From the NCBI GenBank assembly GCA_030562195.1, contig CM060200.1, positions 26,637,023 through 26,701,022 on the forward strand: a DNA stretch of 64,000 bases. The letters are read 5' to 3'. The notes under the pieces were generated by a model that did no database searches, was not told the origin of the DNA, and was given only the letters and a program-made list of their open reading frames with translations. How positions within the stretch are numbered: position 1 is the first letter of the stretch; every line of letters starts with the position of its first letter. Origin of the DNA: Nipponacmea schrenckii (Eukaryota; Mollusca; Gastropoda; Lottiidae). A program made the translations under genes and the position numbers. This document shows, piece by piece, positions 1 through 12,152 of the stretch.

Positions 1-401
1 TAACAATAGGTTTATAGCAAATTGTCGGAGGGTTAGAGTGGAAACAAATTTCTTGCATTTAAACTGGTCTTAAATATTAGCATTATAAGTCGAAAGAATA
101 AAGCCTTTTCATCAGATTTCACTAGAATCGTTCTAATTAAAATAAAATTACATTTTATTTTCCTTGTCTCTGAAAATCATCAAAAGGAAATTATAATCTT
201 ATCATAATTATTTGGTATTGGAAAGACCTTATATTATAGGGAATAATATTCATTTGTCACTCGTAAAAAGTTATAATATTCAGAATGGCACGAAAAGGTG
301 ATAATTGGTGAATAATGGGTAAAAATGGCATGACATTTTATCAGTTAAAAAAATTAAAACGTGCTCAAATTAAAGGGAAATCAAATGTACATTAATAATG
401 A

Positions 402-651
402 ATAAATAAGAACAATTATTATGGATATACACTTCTAGAATATTTATTACTTTCAACGTTTCAATGTGGTTCTCACACCGTCATCAGGAATACAATGATA
501 TGAACAACAAGCAAATAGGTATATATAGGCAACAATAACAACAATATAGTTAGCTAAAACAACAAAGGAAACCATGCAATTAACAATTAAGGAATTAATA
601 GGGATAATACAGTCAGATGAGTGAAGCCAGTGGATACTATGGATGAAGGAT
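402..651 (-). repeat. Left inverted arm (pLTR-like)
   Basis: This arm is a near-exact reverse complement of 1248-1497. Both contain the same landmarks in mirror order: the ATAAATAAG outer edge, a TCATCAG/CTGATGA motif, and the GGATGAAGGAT inner edge. The close match of the arms suggests a fairly young insertion or ongoing gene conversion. Confidence 0.9.
452..491 (-). ncRNA. Hammerhead-ribozyme-like motif, left arm
   Basis: Reverse complement of the motif at 1408-1447, with core blocks CTGATGA (RC of 481-487) and GAAACGTT (RC of 455-462). See the right-arm copy for the fold. Confidence 0.45.
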
Positions 652-658
652 TAACAGA

Positions 659-1168
659 TCAAAGCAGTACAGTGTCCCATATTCTTGGTAAAAGGTATCC
701 TTGGTCTCTATTGAGGGTGGGTTGAAGTTTTCTTATTAGGATGCTTTCATGGTATTTGCGGATAGTTTCGTCTGGGAGATTAGTAGCCAGGGCTTCAGAC
801 TCATTCCATTGTATAATATGGTTAGGGTTTTCTATAAGGTGTTGACTCAGTGCTGATTTCCCATTAGTCATGTTGCAGGAAGTCTTGTGTTGTCTTATCC
901 TCACTTTCAATGGTTGCCTGCTTTCACCAATGTAAGTTGCGCCACAATCACACTTCACTTGATACACTATGTCTTTCTGTCTGTCCTTGTTGGAGGTTGT
1001 GGGATCGGTTTTTCCATTGGCTTTCAGTACGGATTTAAGGTTGGCTGTTGTAGAGAATCTAGTGGTGATGTTAGTGAGTTTTTTGATTGTTCTGCTGATT
1101 TTGTAGCTGGCGGGTCCTACAAATGGGATAGTGAGGTTTATAGGTGGTGGGCCTGTACCAACTAGCAC
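659..1168 (-). pseudogene. C-terminal GIY-YIG fragment of a Penelope-like polyprotein
   Basis: The open frame of 169 residues begins with the IPFVGPASYKISRTIKK linker (residues ~14-30) that precedes the nuclease in Penelope-like proteins. The GIY-YIG core follows: IVYQ at 67-70, CDCG with paired cysteines at 73-76, YIG at 79-81, an RIRQH segment at 91-95 supplying the conserved basic residues, and YHES near 139-142 with the expected catalytic Glu. In intact elements this nuclease nicks the target to prime reverse transcription. No reverse-transcriptase motifs are in frame upstream, so this is a fragment and not an autonomous gene, although the frame itself is uninterrupted. The Met is simply the first in the frame and not a real start. 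The family call is firm; activity is unlikely. Confidence 0.85.
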
Positions 1169-1247
1169 CCAATGGTAATATTGACTACCTACGACACCAA
1201 ATAGTAGATATACTCAAGAAAACAAATGCAACTACTAAAGACAATCT

Positions 1248-1497
1248 ATCCTTCATCCATAGTATCCACTGGCTTCACTCATCTGACTGTATTATCCCTA
1301 TTAATTCCTTAATTGTTAATTGCATGGTTTCCTTTGTTGTTTTAGCTAACTATATTGTTGTTATTGTTGCCTATATATACCTATTTGCTTGTTGTTCATA
1401 TCATTGTATTCCTGATGACGGTGTGAGAACCACATTGAAACGTTGAAAGTAATAAATATTCTAGAAGTGTATATCCATAATAATTGTTCTTATTTAT
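1248..1497 (+). repeat. Right inverted arm (pLTR-like)
   Basis: Mirror partner of 402-651, running from ATCCTTCATCC to CTTATTTAT. It carries the plus-strand hammerhead-like motif at 1408-1447. A single transcript through both arms could fold into a long hairpin. Confidence 0.9.
1408..1447 (+). ncRNA. Hammerhead-ribozyme-like motif, right arm
   Basis: CTGATGA at 1412-1418 and GAAACGTT at 1437-1444 are the two conserved hammerhead core blocks in the right order. The bases between them can form a short stem II (GTGTG with CACAT, weak wobble pairs below). TTC before the core can pair with GAA after the GTT, giving stem I. Stem III would be only AC/GT without a loop, the reduced form known from Penelope-like ends, which works as a dimer. 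The weak base of stem II may mean the motif has decayed. Confidence 0.45.
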
Positions 1498-4365
1498 CTA
1501 TACCTGTGCTTCTAATATGCCATTGAAGGATTATTAATAATGAATGAAGAGCGAAACGGCTCTAAAACCCGGATGTAAATTGGATACAAGGAAATATAAT
1601 TATTGATGGAAATTAATAATATGTCATGGTGATGAATTCAAAATTTGACAACAGACAATTTCCTAATAATTTTCCAATTATCTACTAAATTCTATTTTCA
1701 ATTTCGGTATAACCAAAAAGTATGATATACTACGCCTAGTTCTTCTACAACAAAGTAACGGTAGTTCTGAGTGTTTAGTTCGTTATTAGATTCTTTGATA
1801 CACATATATTAATATTACATCTACTTAAAAGGCCTTCTTCTAATACATGGATTTAAATTTTCAGTAGTGTAGGGTGTCATAGAAATACTCCCTTAGATGC
1901 ACCGTAATGTATCCAGGAAACATGTTGTTTAAATGTTGTAATTTACATCCAACGAGGAAGGGTGTGATGGTCGAAACGTTTAGAAACTTGTTTTAGAGTT
2001 TTTATTATACAATATGAGACTAGTTTTCATGTTTAAAGGATCATAAAGAGGTTTTCTAATTTTATGTGTGTCGGGGTCACTGTTCTATGACTAATCTCGA
2101 AGGGTTGGATGTTCAACTATATTTTGCGGCGATTAGTAACGTCATAAAAGACTCCGTTTCATTGGAATTGCAGGAACCACAAAGATCCAACGGAAAATTA
2201 GAGGTGTAAATTGATAATCAATTTGTTTTAGAAACCTTTTTCACATTCCTTTACAGAGATGTAAATAACAGTTAAAAAGTTATGCTGATCAAGTTTTTCT
2301 GCTCACGAGCTGAGTACATACTATAAGATAGGTGACAAAGCTTCCACAATTATACCGGAAACTTTATCAAAATAATAATCTATATATATATTCTTCCGGA
2401 TTTAACACTTAGCTTTAAAAAGTAATTATAGTAAATATAAATGAATACAGTCAATAATTTGAATTAGTATTCACTAATCGTATTGTCACAGACACAGCTT
2501 TTAATATCCCTTCTTTTATCGTGATGAGGTCAGAGTTCAACCTCATTATATCGTAAGATCTAATTTTCTTCCTGGCCCTTATATTTGACTGTCTTCTCAT
2601 TATACAGTAATATTTAGCGTAGAATAGAATTAAAAGTACAATTCAACTTTCTAAATAAGGCTTGGGGTGATACAATCTATACCATACATTTGAAGAATTC
2701 ATTTAGTTCAATAGATAGGTTTGCATTTATATCTTCAAGCATTTTGTCTTAATTGTAATTCAAAGTTATATAGTCATATTGACATAATATGATACATAAC
2801 TTGATCTGTTGTGTTCAAGACATGAAATATACACAATAAAAAAAATGATTAAAAATTACTGAAAAAAAAGATTACTAATCAAAAGAAAAGATAAGAAAAA
2901 TACCTTAATATGGGTAAAACTTAACCAGACATACGCAATAACGTTTCTGGGGATTATTAGGTGAAAGGGTCGAGAACATTTCCCAGATGTATTCTTCCAC
3001 TATATAAAATGGTAAGACAATAGTAAAGTAGGGGCCTAAAAATGGGGGGGGGGGGGTGGTTATTTGCCATAATATAGTAAATTAAATTTGACTTGACTCA
3101 TTTGAGGGCCCATTGTAGGGGACGGAGAATATCTTTCCGGGTTTTGTCTGTGGTAAATATCTCCCTTTGATTACTGGACATGGAATAAGTGGAGGATATG
3201 AAACGTACTTTTATCAATTTATACGACCACCAGTATTCAACTTCATCTCAAGAGGTCGTGCTAAACTATATTTACTCAAAAGCAAATATACTCCTTGGGT
3301 AAATATGCTTATGATAGTAACATTTGGGCGTGCAAACAGAGCTTAAGAAGCATTCTGTTTTTTGGTGAGAGTGTGGTCGTGGGGACTGCAGGCCTACATG
3401 TAATACTGATGTAACGACTTTAACCGATCAGTGACATTTGTATAGGGCAGAATGTTGAGGTGGTAGGGAGAGGCTGGGGTGTTGGAGGTTGTCCCTTACC
3501 TAAAGTTTCCTATAAACTGCTGCTGAGGCTTAATAATACAGACGATCATTGCGAGTTCAAGTTCTAAATTTATTGAAAATTTTAATTAATTTGTCAAATT
3601 AAATGCACTGTCAGAGAGAGATTAGTTTTTCACAACCATATGTTTTCGCCCTATTTCGCCGCAGCTCTAAGTAGACAGGGTAGTGGGAGTAGGTGAAAGG
3701 TGCAACTAACACAGGTACTTCTTGATATAAAAATCCAAAATGGCGGTTCTTTAAGTCAGAGAGTTTTTCTGACTTGAACAGCGATGTAGTGTAAATATTA
3801 GAATATGACGAGATAAACCATATGTTGTTGAAGACAAATTCCTGATACGATGGAATTCTCATCAGCACATTTCGTCTATAGACTTTCAAGTGAAATGGAA
3901 CTATAGTACAAGTACAACGGGTAAGAATTATTTCTTTCTCACAAAAAACTATATTTTCGTTTGCATATTTTTTGTTATATTAGCTTCATTAAGAGCAGAT
4001 AGTTATGTATTATTCAATATTGACTCGGGATATTTTCGATTATGCTTAAACTCTACTAAAATAAACAATGCACGTACAAAACTTCTTGTTTGATTACTCA
4101 ACCCATGCAGGTATATCTATATTTTAGTTCTTGTCTTCAGATGCACATAAATGACGAGGAAGCTTCAGTTGACAAACATTGTGTCAATGTTATCTTCTGG
4201 ATTTGAAAAGCAAAACCTAATCAAAAGAATTAAGATGCCAATACCTGGAGTGTTTGGCAAGCGTATTGAAACAGAAGTATTGCTTACTAATGTATTAAGT
4301 AAATAACGTTATTTGTTACTGTCGTGTCAGGGGTTCATTAACGTCTACACGCTAAAGCACATAGT
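1498..4365. other. No gene seen; AT-rich, one dispersed-repeat copy
   Basis: No convincing coding exon was found. At ~2030-2275 lies a copy of a dispersed family marked by GCAGGAACCACA and a GGTTTTCT-type edge, with relatives at 44.3, 58.9 and 60.5 kb. A further GAAACGTTT-containing stretch at ~1930-2000 lacks the CTGATGA block. A poly(G) run lies at ~3043-3056. Frames of 92 and 67 codons at 3.6-4.1 kb resemble nothing known to me. Confidence 0.6.
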
Positions 4366-5196
4366 TACGGAAGCCCATATGGTACCTTCGAACTTAGAAC
4401 TTACGACTTAATACTTACGACTTAGAACTTACGACGTAGAAGTTAGGCTTCGTGTAAGATATTTGTAATTTTGGTCGTTTTACTGAAGTAAATGTGTCAT
4501 ATTCCAAACTGGTTTTTTTCTGTCCCTTATTCTGTCTATTATAGCATTAACCTTGGCCTCATTGACATGTCATGAACCTTAAGTTGTAAGTTCTAATTTC
4601 TAAGTCCTAAGTTCTAAGTCGAAAGTTCTAAGTTGTAAGTCCTAGGTTCTAAGTCATAAGTTCGGATTCCTACGGATCTTCAAATTTATCGAAACATTCA
4701 TTACAAGCAGATATTTGTTTAGATAAGAATGATTATAATTTAAGAATTTACTTAGAAATGAATGTTTCAGATATGTCGAAAATCTGTAGAGCTCCGTAAT
4801 AAGAACTTTCTTACGACTTAGAACTTAAAACTTACGACTTAGAACTTAAAACTTACGACTTAGAACTTAAAACTTACGACTTAGAACTTAATACTGACGA
4901 CTTAGAACTTACGATTTAGAACTTAAAACTTACGACTTAGAACTTAATATTGGCATTAATGTTAACAAAATGTAAGAGAACACCCAATATCTCTTTATAA
5001 GACAGTCCGGAGTAAAAATATGTCTTGATTAATTCATTCTCCATATTTATTTTTAGCATAATTTAGTGTCCTAAATAACAAATATCTAAGACATCTAAGT
5101 CGTAAGTTCTAAGTCGTAAATATTAAGTCGTAAGTTCTAAGTAGTAAGTATTAAGTCGTAAGTTCTAAGTCATGAGGTACCATATGGGCTTCCGTA
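4366..5196. mobile_element. Foldback (MITE-like) element with subterminal tandem repeats
   Basis: Perfect 22-bp terminal inverted repeats begin TACGGAAGCCCATATGG at 4366 and end with the reverse complement at 5196. The identical hexamer CATAGT flanks both ends (4360-4365 and 5197-5202), as expected for a target-site duplication. Inside each end is an array of ~18-21-bp repeats around GAACTTACGACTTA; the left-half and right-half arrays are in opposite orientation, so the element can fold back over most of its length. It has no coding capacity. The superfamily is not assigned. Confidence 0.85.
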
Positions 5197-5557
5197 CATA
5201 GTGGATTTCAGCGAATGAGCACTTTAATTATTAGAGGTGTCGGTAATTGACTTGTAACCCTACTCTTTGATCATAAAACATATAATTTATACACGAAATA
5301 AACATATACAAATTAGAATTAGCAATACAACCTCCTTGAACATTTGGCTGACTGTCAATTTACTCTTTTCTCTTTTTTTCACACCATTGTTTCAGAAAAT
5401 GTTGGCGGTTCCGTAGTCTAAACGGGAATACTGCCAAGTTACTATCAACGTGTTAATTTCCCTGTACTGTATGACAAATGGGGATGTTGAACCCTGTCGC
5501 CGTGTTTTCTTAAGGTAAATGATGATTAAAACCAGTTTGTCTCGGGTCAAAGTTATT

Positions 5558-5602
5558 GCGTGGCAAATGAAATTTGTCACGCTTTGTTTTCGTTCGGATT
5601 AT

Positions 5603-5606
<4 letters not shown>
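5558..5606 (-). repeat. Hairpin plus conserved AATAATCCGAACG module, copy 1
   Basis: On the minus strand the order is AATAATCCGAACG, AAAACAAA, then a 25-nt hairpin (arms of 11 with one mismatch, 3-nt loop; 5558-5582). A long poly(T) at 5605-5640 is the poly(A) of this strand. The same parts recur at 25.5 and 29.0 kb with different stem sequences. Confidence 0.6.
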
Positions 5607-5642
<36 letters not shown>

Positions 5643-5799
5643 GGAAGCTCGCTAGCCCAAACGGAAAAAGATAGACTATTTCTGTTTTCACCAATGGTCT
5701 TTATATGGGCTGGAATCAAAATTGAATGCCTAACATGAAATTTTCGCTAACCCGAAAGTGGCTAATTGCATAATATGCAAATAAGATTTCAAGCTAGCT

Positions 5800-7012
5800 C
5801 GGGCCCTAATAGTCGCATCTGTCTGAAATTTACAGGATATAGATAGATAGGCAGCGCAATTGAAACTACATCATCAAAATTTTTTGATCACTTCCGGTTT
5901 GGGCGTGGGGACTTCCGGTTTTTTCGTCTCATGTCGGGCGACCCTGCTTCCCATGTAATTCAAGATTCTAAACAAAAACAGTATATTTTAGCTATACTAA
6001 ATGATTTTCATCCCCTGAGATGCAGAAAAATTAAATTGAATGTTGCGCATGCGCAATTTTCAAAAATAGCAATTTAAATTTAATAAGTCCGCCAATTATT
6101 AACCGATTTTTATGATTTTGGTGTCTATCGAAACCTTGATATTTTATCTAAAAAATGTTGGGAACAGAATTTTGATTTTCGAATTTGAATTTTTTTTATG
6201 CCCGTTCGAATTTTTCGAAAATTTAAAACTCTATATCTCGTGACCTTGACCTTCAATGACCTTGACATTTGAGATGTAGAATGTCCTTGACCTCAGCTGT
6301 CTATAGATGTGCTGATATTGCATGACAAATATTAACTTCCGGTTTTATAGCCCACCGAAATCTGACTATTTTGCAATTTTGGACGGTTATGTTACACTTT
6401 CGGGCTCTAATGTTCGGATCGATCTGAAATTTACAGGATATAGATAGATACGCAACACAATTAAAAATATATCATCAAAATTTTTTGATCACTTTCGGTT
6501 TGGGCGTGGGGACTTCCGTTTTTTTTATCTCATTTCAGGTGACCCTACATCCCGTGTAATTCAAGAATGTAAGCAAAAACAGTATATATTAGCTATACAA
6601 AATAATTTGCATCCCTCGAGAAGAAAAAAATTCCAATTGCTAGTTGCGCATGCGCCATTTTTCCGAGAATGGCAAATTTTCTTTAAAATTTAATTAGTCC
6701 GTCATTTATTATCCGATTTGTATGATTTTGGTATCTATCAAAACCTTGCTCCCTTATCTAAAGGATGTTTGAAATAGAATTTTGATTTTCGAACATAAAT
6801 TTATTTTATGCCCGTTTGAATTTTTTGAAAATTTGAAATTCTATATCTTGTGACCTTCACCTTCAATGACCTTGAAATTTTCCATATAGAATGGCCTTGA
6901 CCTCAGCTGTCTATAGATATGACAATATTGAATGAAAAATATCAACTTCTGGGTTTTATAGCCAACCGAATTCTGACATTTTTGAAACTTTGAACGGCAA
7001 TATTACATTTCC
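5800..7012. repeat. Two tandem ~600-bp repeat units
   Basis: Unit 1 (5800-6400) and unit 2 (6401 to ~7012) align from CGGGCYCTAAT through TTTACAGGATATAGATAGAT, CAAAATTTTTTGATCAC, TGACCTTCA(A)TGACCTTGA and a final TTACA. They have diverged by scattered substitutions. They share ACTTCCGG and AGGTCA-type words with the large repeat domain at 21-31 kb but are a separate family. Confidence 0.85.
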
Positions 7013-10000
7013 TTATGAACACATTGACTTGAGATTTTCTGTTTTATAATAGCCTCAAAACTCTTCAATAAAGGATATATGCCAAAAGTGCAGAAGCATA
7101 TTTTAAAAAAGCAAAATTAAATTTTACAACTCCAGTACTAACATAAAATATATTCATCCCACATCAATGTGGTATACATCATTGGACTCCAAATTAAATT
7201 GTCTCTTAAATGATATGCGACATGGTCGTTTTACCATGAAAATTTAAGCATTAATTTTAGATAAATTAACAAAATAAATACCAATTTTGGGTTTTTTATT
7301 TCATAAAATCTGTTTCAAATTGATCAGTCAGGGTGTTAAAGGCTGTTATATAACATGTCAGTAAAACTGGTGGTTTAAATTTTCACACCTACTTGTCAAA
7401 TCGGGGAACAAATTAATCTGATTATGTAATTTCTTAAAATATTTCCATTCAAATTCAAAACATGCATCAAGTTAAAGAAGTAAATTCGCCTGTCATTGAT
7501 CAGTTCGAATTTTGTTCGTATCTTAAATAGAAATGATTTTATAAAAAAAATGTCAAATACAGGCATGTGAAGAGTAGCAGACATATAAGTCTTATAAAAC
7601 ACAGATGAACTATTGACCACTTTAGTCACGGTTCAACGCACACAGGTGGCCAAAGAGTAAATTAATCTAATGATATAATCTGATAACCCTAATAAAATTT
7701 ATTTTTTTGTAAAATTTTTGCATACAAATTCAAAAAATATCTCTTTATAAAACTGTGAATAAGCAAATTATCACATAGCTTGAATTTTCTCTCTATGTTA
7801 ATTACAACCAAAGTTACAAAATAATGTTTAAATTTGAATATAGAGAGTTTAAATTTCATGACAAATTGTCATCTTACTACCTACTTAAAATTTGGTTTGG
7901 AATTTATGTAAATATCCTACCGAAATCTTAGACATGTACAAAAATCTAATAAGGAACTGATAGTAGAAACTTATAGTAGAAAAAAATGCCTCTATAGCGG
8001 AAGGTTTACGCTTACAATTGTAGGCTGAAAAGTACCGGAATTGAAAGCTAGCAGGTTAGAAGTTTCAAAATGTTCGAAATCCATGGGATAACGCATAGTT
8101 GCCACGCTCGGAGCTGTTCACAGTTCTAGTTCACTTTATTCTTAGATAATTGTATATTGTGTTGCGGCCAAACTTAATTTCTGAACGGTCACTAAGGTTT
8201 ATTCAGAAAATGTTCGAATTGACGGTCAAAATGACCCAAAAGTTGTGTTTAAGGCTAAAATTCAAACAAGACAATGAATGTGTCATATTTGTTCAATCTT
8301 TCGCTACCATTGCAAATGTTAGTGTACAGAACATGTAGATAAGTATTCTGTTTCCTTGTCGATAGAATGACAATATCGCTTCCATTTTTACCCCAGAAAA
8401 AACGCACATGAAAACAGCTTCCTCGAACTTTGATTAGATTTAAAACAAATTTGTTAAAGGTAGCATACATATAATATTCGAGAATGAATGAAAGTAAAGA
8501 CTGTTTATCTTATTGATCTAAGACTTCTACAACTTGTTATTTTTACAATATGAGATAAGGGAGGGGTGGAAGGAGATCAAGACACCCTGGGTCATATGAA
8601 TCATCAGTTAGAATTACCAATCTGTTTAAATACAACTTTATAGATATAGTTTGTACTTTTATCTCCGGTTCAACTTAACACATTTGAACTACCTTCCGCG
8701 TGGATTCCGAGAACTGAAGATATGAAATTTACTTGAATGAAAGTTTTAAGAAATAAATAAATTGAGTGATATCCTAAAAGTTAAAAACACTTAAATACTT
8801 GTGAATTTTGTAAGATCCTATAAGTAAATATGTCAGTTCTTCACAAAAAGGAAATATTTTTCTGAAGTATATATTTCATAAATATGTAAATATGCTTTAA
8901 TTATATAGTGTCTTTTCTCCATAGTCATAGCTTCCGTTGAACTGTATCATCCGTTGAAGGATATATTAAGTCGACTGTAACAATTCAAGATTTTGTTTCC
9001 TGAGTAACAATGTGTTGCGAAAATAGTCCATCTTAAGCTGAATAAAGATAAGATAACGTTTGAATTTGTACACGTTTTTCATGTACTATACTCTCCCAGG
9101 TGATACGAAAGAAGCACGACTGTATCGTTCTGTTAACATGATTAATCTTTGATGATAAAAAATACTATAGCCAGCATCATCAAATTACATACGTGTAATA
9201 CTATACAGCGAAACAGCATACATTCTGAACCAACTCTGCCTCAGATAGATAGAGCAGATCTCGGCATCAATGGTCTGCCATTACCGTCTACTTACTTATA
9301 GGTCCCGGTATGCATCATGTTTGGTATTGACATGACTAATGCTAGACTAAATCCTAAAGTATATTTTATGTTAAAGAGAGTGCAGAACGTGATTTATCTA
9401 CACTAGTCAGGGTGATAATGGCCCTTAATCCTTTATTTTTACGTTCGAGGTTATGACTTCTGATATTTATTCGATGAAAATTGTGCAGTTGATGCTTGGC
9501 GTGGCAACTAGTAAAAGAAGATATAGTGCTCATTTTGGTTAATTTTAAATAAGCTAAACCTACCTGGTTATAGACAGACCACCAAAACATTTTATGCTAA
9601 TGATTGTATCCATGCTAGTTTTCATAATCCCCTTTCTCCCTCCCCTAGGTTTTTCTTTTTCAATTCTTTTTTTGCCTGATATTTTTTGACTAAAATTGAA
9701 TTTTCTTTCTGATTTTGTGAGATGATGATAGATGTGCATATGGAAGGATAATTCTTAAAATAGTCTCTTTGTGTGCTGTTATAGTTAGGTGCTGTTGATA
9801 TACTGGTGTGGTCTACTTTCAATTTAACTAGTTTTAAAATTTCATGGTCATGATAGGTCCTCTGTTGCATTTTTGTTTAGGCCAGATTTTCAGGTGACAT
9901 ACTGAAAGGTTGTCAACGAGATTTCTGGAATACGTTGTAGAAGTAAACAGGTGGCAATTATGGGCCAATCTCCAAATGTGGTAGTAGTAATAGTATTACT

Positions 10001-11269
10001 GTAATACCGTTTTTATCGAGTAGTCTCCCATTTACCCCGTAACGTAAAACTGAATAAAAACATAATTAATCGAGTTGGTAATAGGATTACTTAATGCAAA
10101 GCACCAAAAGACAAAAAAACAAAAAAATTATGTAAAGTTTGTTTAATATTTTTTTAACACTTAATTAAAATAAAAAACTATTAATATTCGTTTTTATATT
10201 TTTTATAAAATTTTTGTTTAAAATTTATTTGAAATTTATTTAAAATCTCGATGTCTCAACGATCGTTATCGAAAGATGTGAAGCTCTTAAATCGTATCAT
10301 TTGAAAAAAATTAAAAAGCGGAGGACTCTACGTTGCAGGTACTTTTGACAATATGAAAAGTGAGTTTGTAAATTTGTATTGATAACCCACCGTGTCTTAT
10401 TCTGATCAGTACACTAACAATGTTCACCCAAATCCAAATTTAGTGGGTGTGATGTGTTAAGTGTAGGCGATACTTTATTTACATGTCATTAGGTCAACCT
10501 GCACTCGTCAAAACATACTATTGAAAAATGTCATAAGTCTAAGATGACTTAAACGCTGTATCTTTTACATAAAGAATTTCAAACACCATTCGTCTAATCT
10601 CTTACTGTTTGTTATTGGTGTTGATGTTGTCATCTTATTATACCATGTAAATAAGTGTTTTGAATTCTTTGCACATTTCATGGTGAAGATTTCAAGCTTG
10701 CAATTCGATTACACTCAAAAGCGAACTATGATGGCCTTTAGACATGAAAGATTCTGTTACACTTTACTTCAGTCTACCGTAGCATATACCTATTTATTAA
10801 GCAATTCTATACAAATAAGTAACCTGAAATTGCTTTTGCGAATGTTCTTTGTAAGAACTTTATAATAATGTCCACTACAACTGTCTTAGGTAAATAATAC
10901 GGTTGTGCTCATTCTAAACATAAGCAGCCCTTCTGAATACATAAATTTATATTTTGAATGACATATTATGATATTAACCATAAATTTGTCAAGAAAAAAA
11001 CTAATAAGAATAAAATAATTTAGCCATTAAACAACATGATCAATTACCTGGTTATTTCATTTTGTAACCAACAATACGATAACCCTTTATTTGCACTCAA
11101 AGTCGTAGGATGTACGATATCAGAAACAACTTTGTGCGATTCTGGTACCAATTTGAATTCCTGAACAGTTGTATAAGATTACTTTGGCATATCAGGGCCT
11201 TTGTTATATCAGTTATGCATGTATACATCATGCACCATTGTCTGACAAAAAAAAATCTGACAGTTCATC
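7013..11269. other. No feature recognised
   Basis: AT-rich sequence with stop codons in all frames. The longest frames (60-80 codons) lack recognisable domains, splice context or codon bias. No RNA gene or clear repeat was seen. Confidence 0.6.
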
Positions 11270-11756
11270 TTAAAGGGGCCCAGGCTTGATTTGTTTCGGA
11301 CAATCATCCGACAGCCTCAAACACATGAAATCTTTTGCTTAGCTAATCAGAGCTTACCTTTGAAATTTGAGCCTTCAAATTCATGTGTATCCATAATTAT
11401 CCGTGTTTGAAAAATCATAACGTCTTAAGAAATCACGAACGTCCCGCCATATTGGAAAACGGTTCGTCTTGATAATCAAAGAGTTATCCTTCCCGTCGTG
11501 CAATATCGGTCATCTATATAAATAGACTACAACGCATTTCCAATTGAAGACTTTGTCAACAAGACACACAATTTTCAGACTGACTGGAGACCAGCCGCGT
11601 ACAACACGGAAAAAAAAAATGAAAAGTGAAATTTTTTGTTTGAGGTATATTTCAAGGTATTTTGCTATTTTCTTAGAGCTTGGGTATTTCTGAGGACTGT
11701 TTAAATGTAACAAAGGCCCAAAACGACCCCTAAAAATCAAGCCTGGGCCTCTTTAA
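11270..11756 (+). mobile_element. TTAA-flanked MITE, copy 1 (piggyBac-like ends)
   Basis: TTAA at 11270-11273 and 11753-11756 flank imperfect inverted repeats (AGGGGCCCAGGCTTGATTT against AGAGGCCCAGGCTTGATTT). The 487-bp body is shared, in opposite orientation, with 18334-18813. TTAA duplication with short inverted ends is typical of piggyBac-type elements; no transposase is present, so a non-autonomous element is inferred. Confidence 0.8.
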
Positions 11757-11949
11757 CCTTTGCCGAGATTGAGCAACTGCGGCTCACTACTTCCTTTTGA
11801 AGTAGTCGTAAAAGCGACAAAGCGTCTATATAACGAGTGATTTAATTTGATGGGCTGATTTGCCAAGAAAGATCCAAGGGCCAAGTTGGAATGGACATCA
11901 TTGAGCTATGAAAACGCAATTTCCCCCACTTGTAGTACTACGGCATGTA

Positions 11950-12152
11950 GGAAGTATGAAAGTGGTGTGGTTTGGACATTGTAAGCGGGAAAGTATGGTG
12001 GATGGGGGTGTGGTTTGGATATTATGGGAGAGGAAGTAGGTCGAATGGGTTGTGGTTTGGACCCTTTGAGAGGGGAAGTATGATGAATGGGGTGCGGTTT
12101 CAACACTATGAGAGTATGACGAATATGGGCGTGGTTTTGAAACAATGGGATC
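11950..12152 (+). repeat. ~41-bp minisatellite, about five units
   Basis: Units begin GAAGTATG-like and contain GTGGTTTGGA; they start near 11951, 11991, 12032, 12074 and 12114. The purine/G-rich plus strand accounts for the overlapping open frames here, which I do not regard as genes. Confidence 0.75.

Larger units (their letters stand above)
402..1497 (-). mobile_element. Penelope-like retroelement fragment between inverted arms
   Basis: The segment has two ~250-bp arms in inverted orientation (402-651 and 1248-1497) around a minus-strand reading frame with a GIY-YIG endonuclease domain. Penelope-like elements are the retroelements that place a reverse transcriptase before a C-terminal GIY-YIG nuclease and often carry LTR-like ends in direct or inverted order with hammerhead motifs; all of these signs are present except the reverse transcriptase, which is missing. 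I infer a 5'-truncated insertion with an inverted terminal copy. A short plus-strand stretch at 1169-1247 separates the reading frame from the right arm and is not explained. Confidence 0.85.

Noticed and set aside
1930..2000. Third hammerhead motif near GTCGAAACGTTT
   Set aside because: The GAAACGTT block is present but no CTGATGA block precedes it at a suitable distance.
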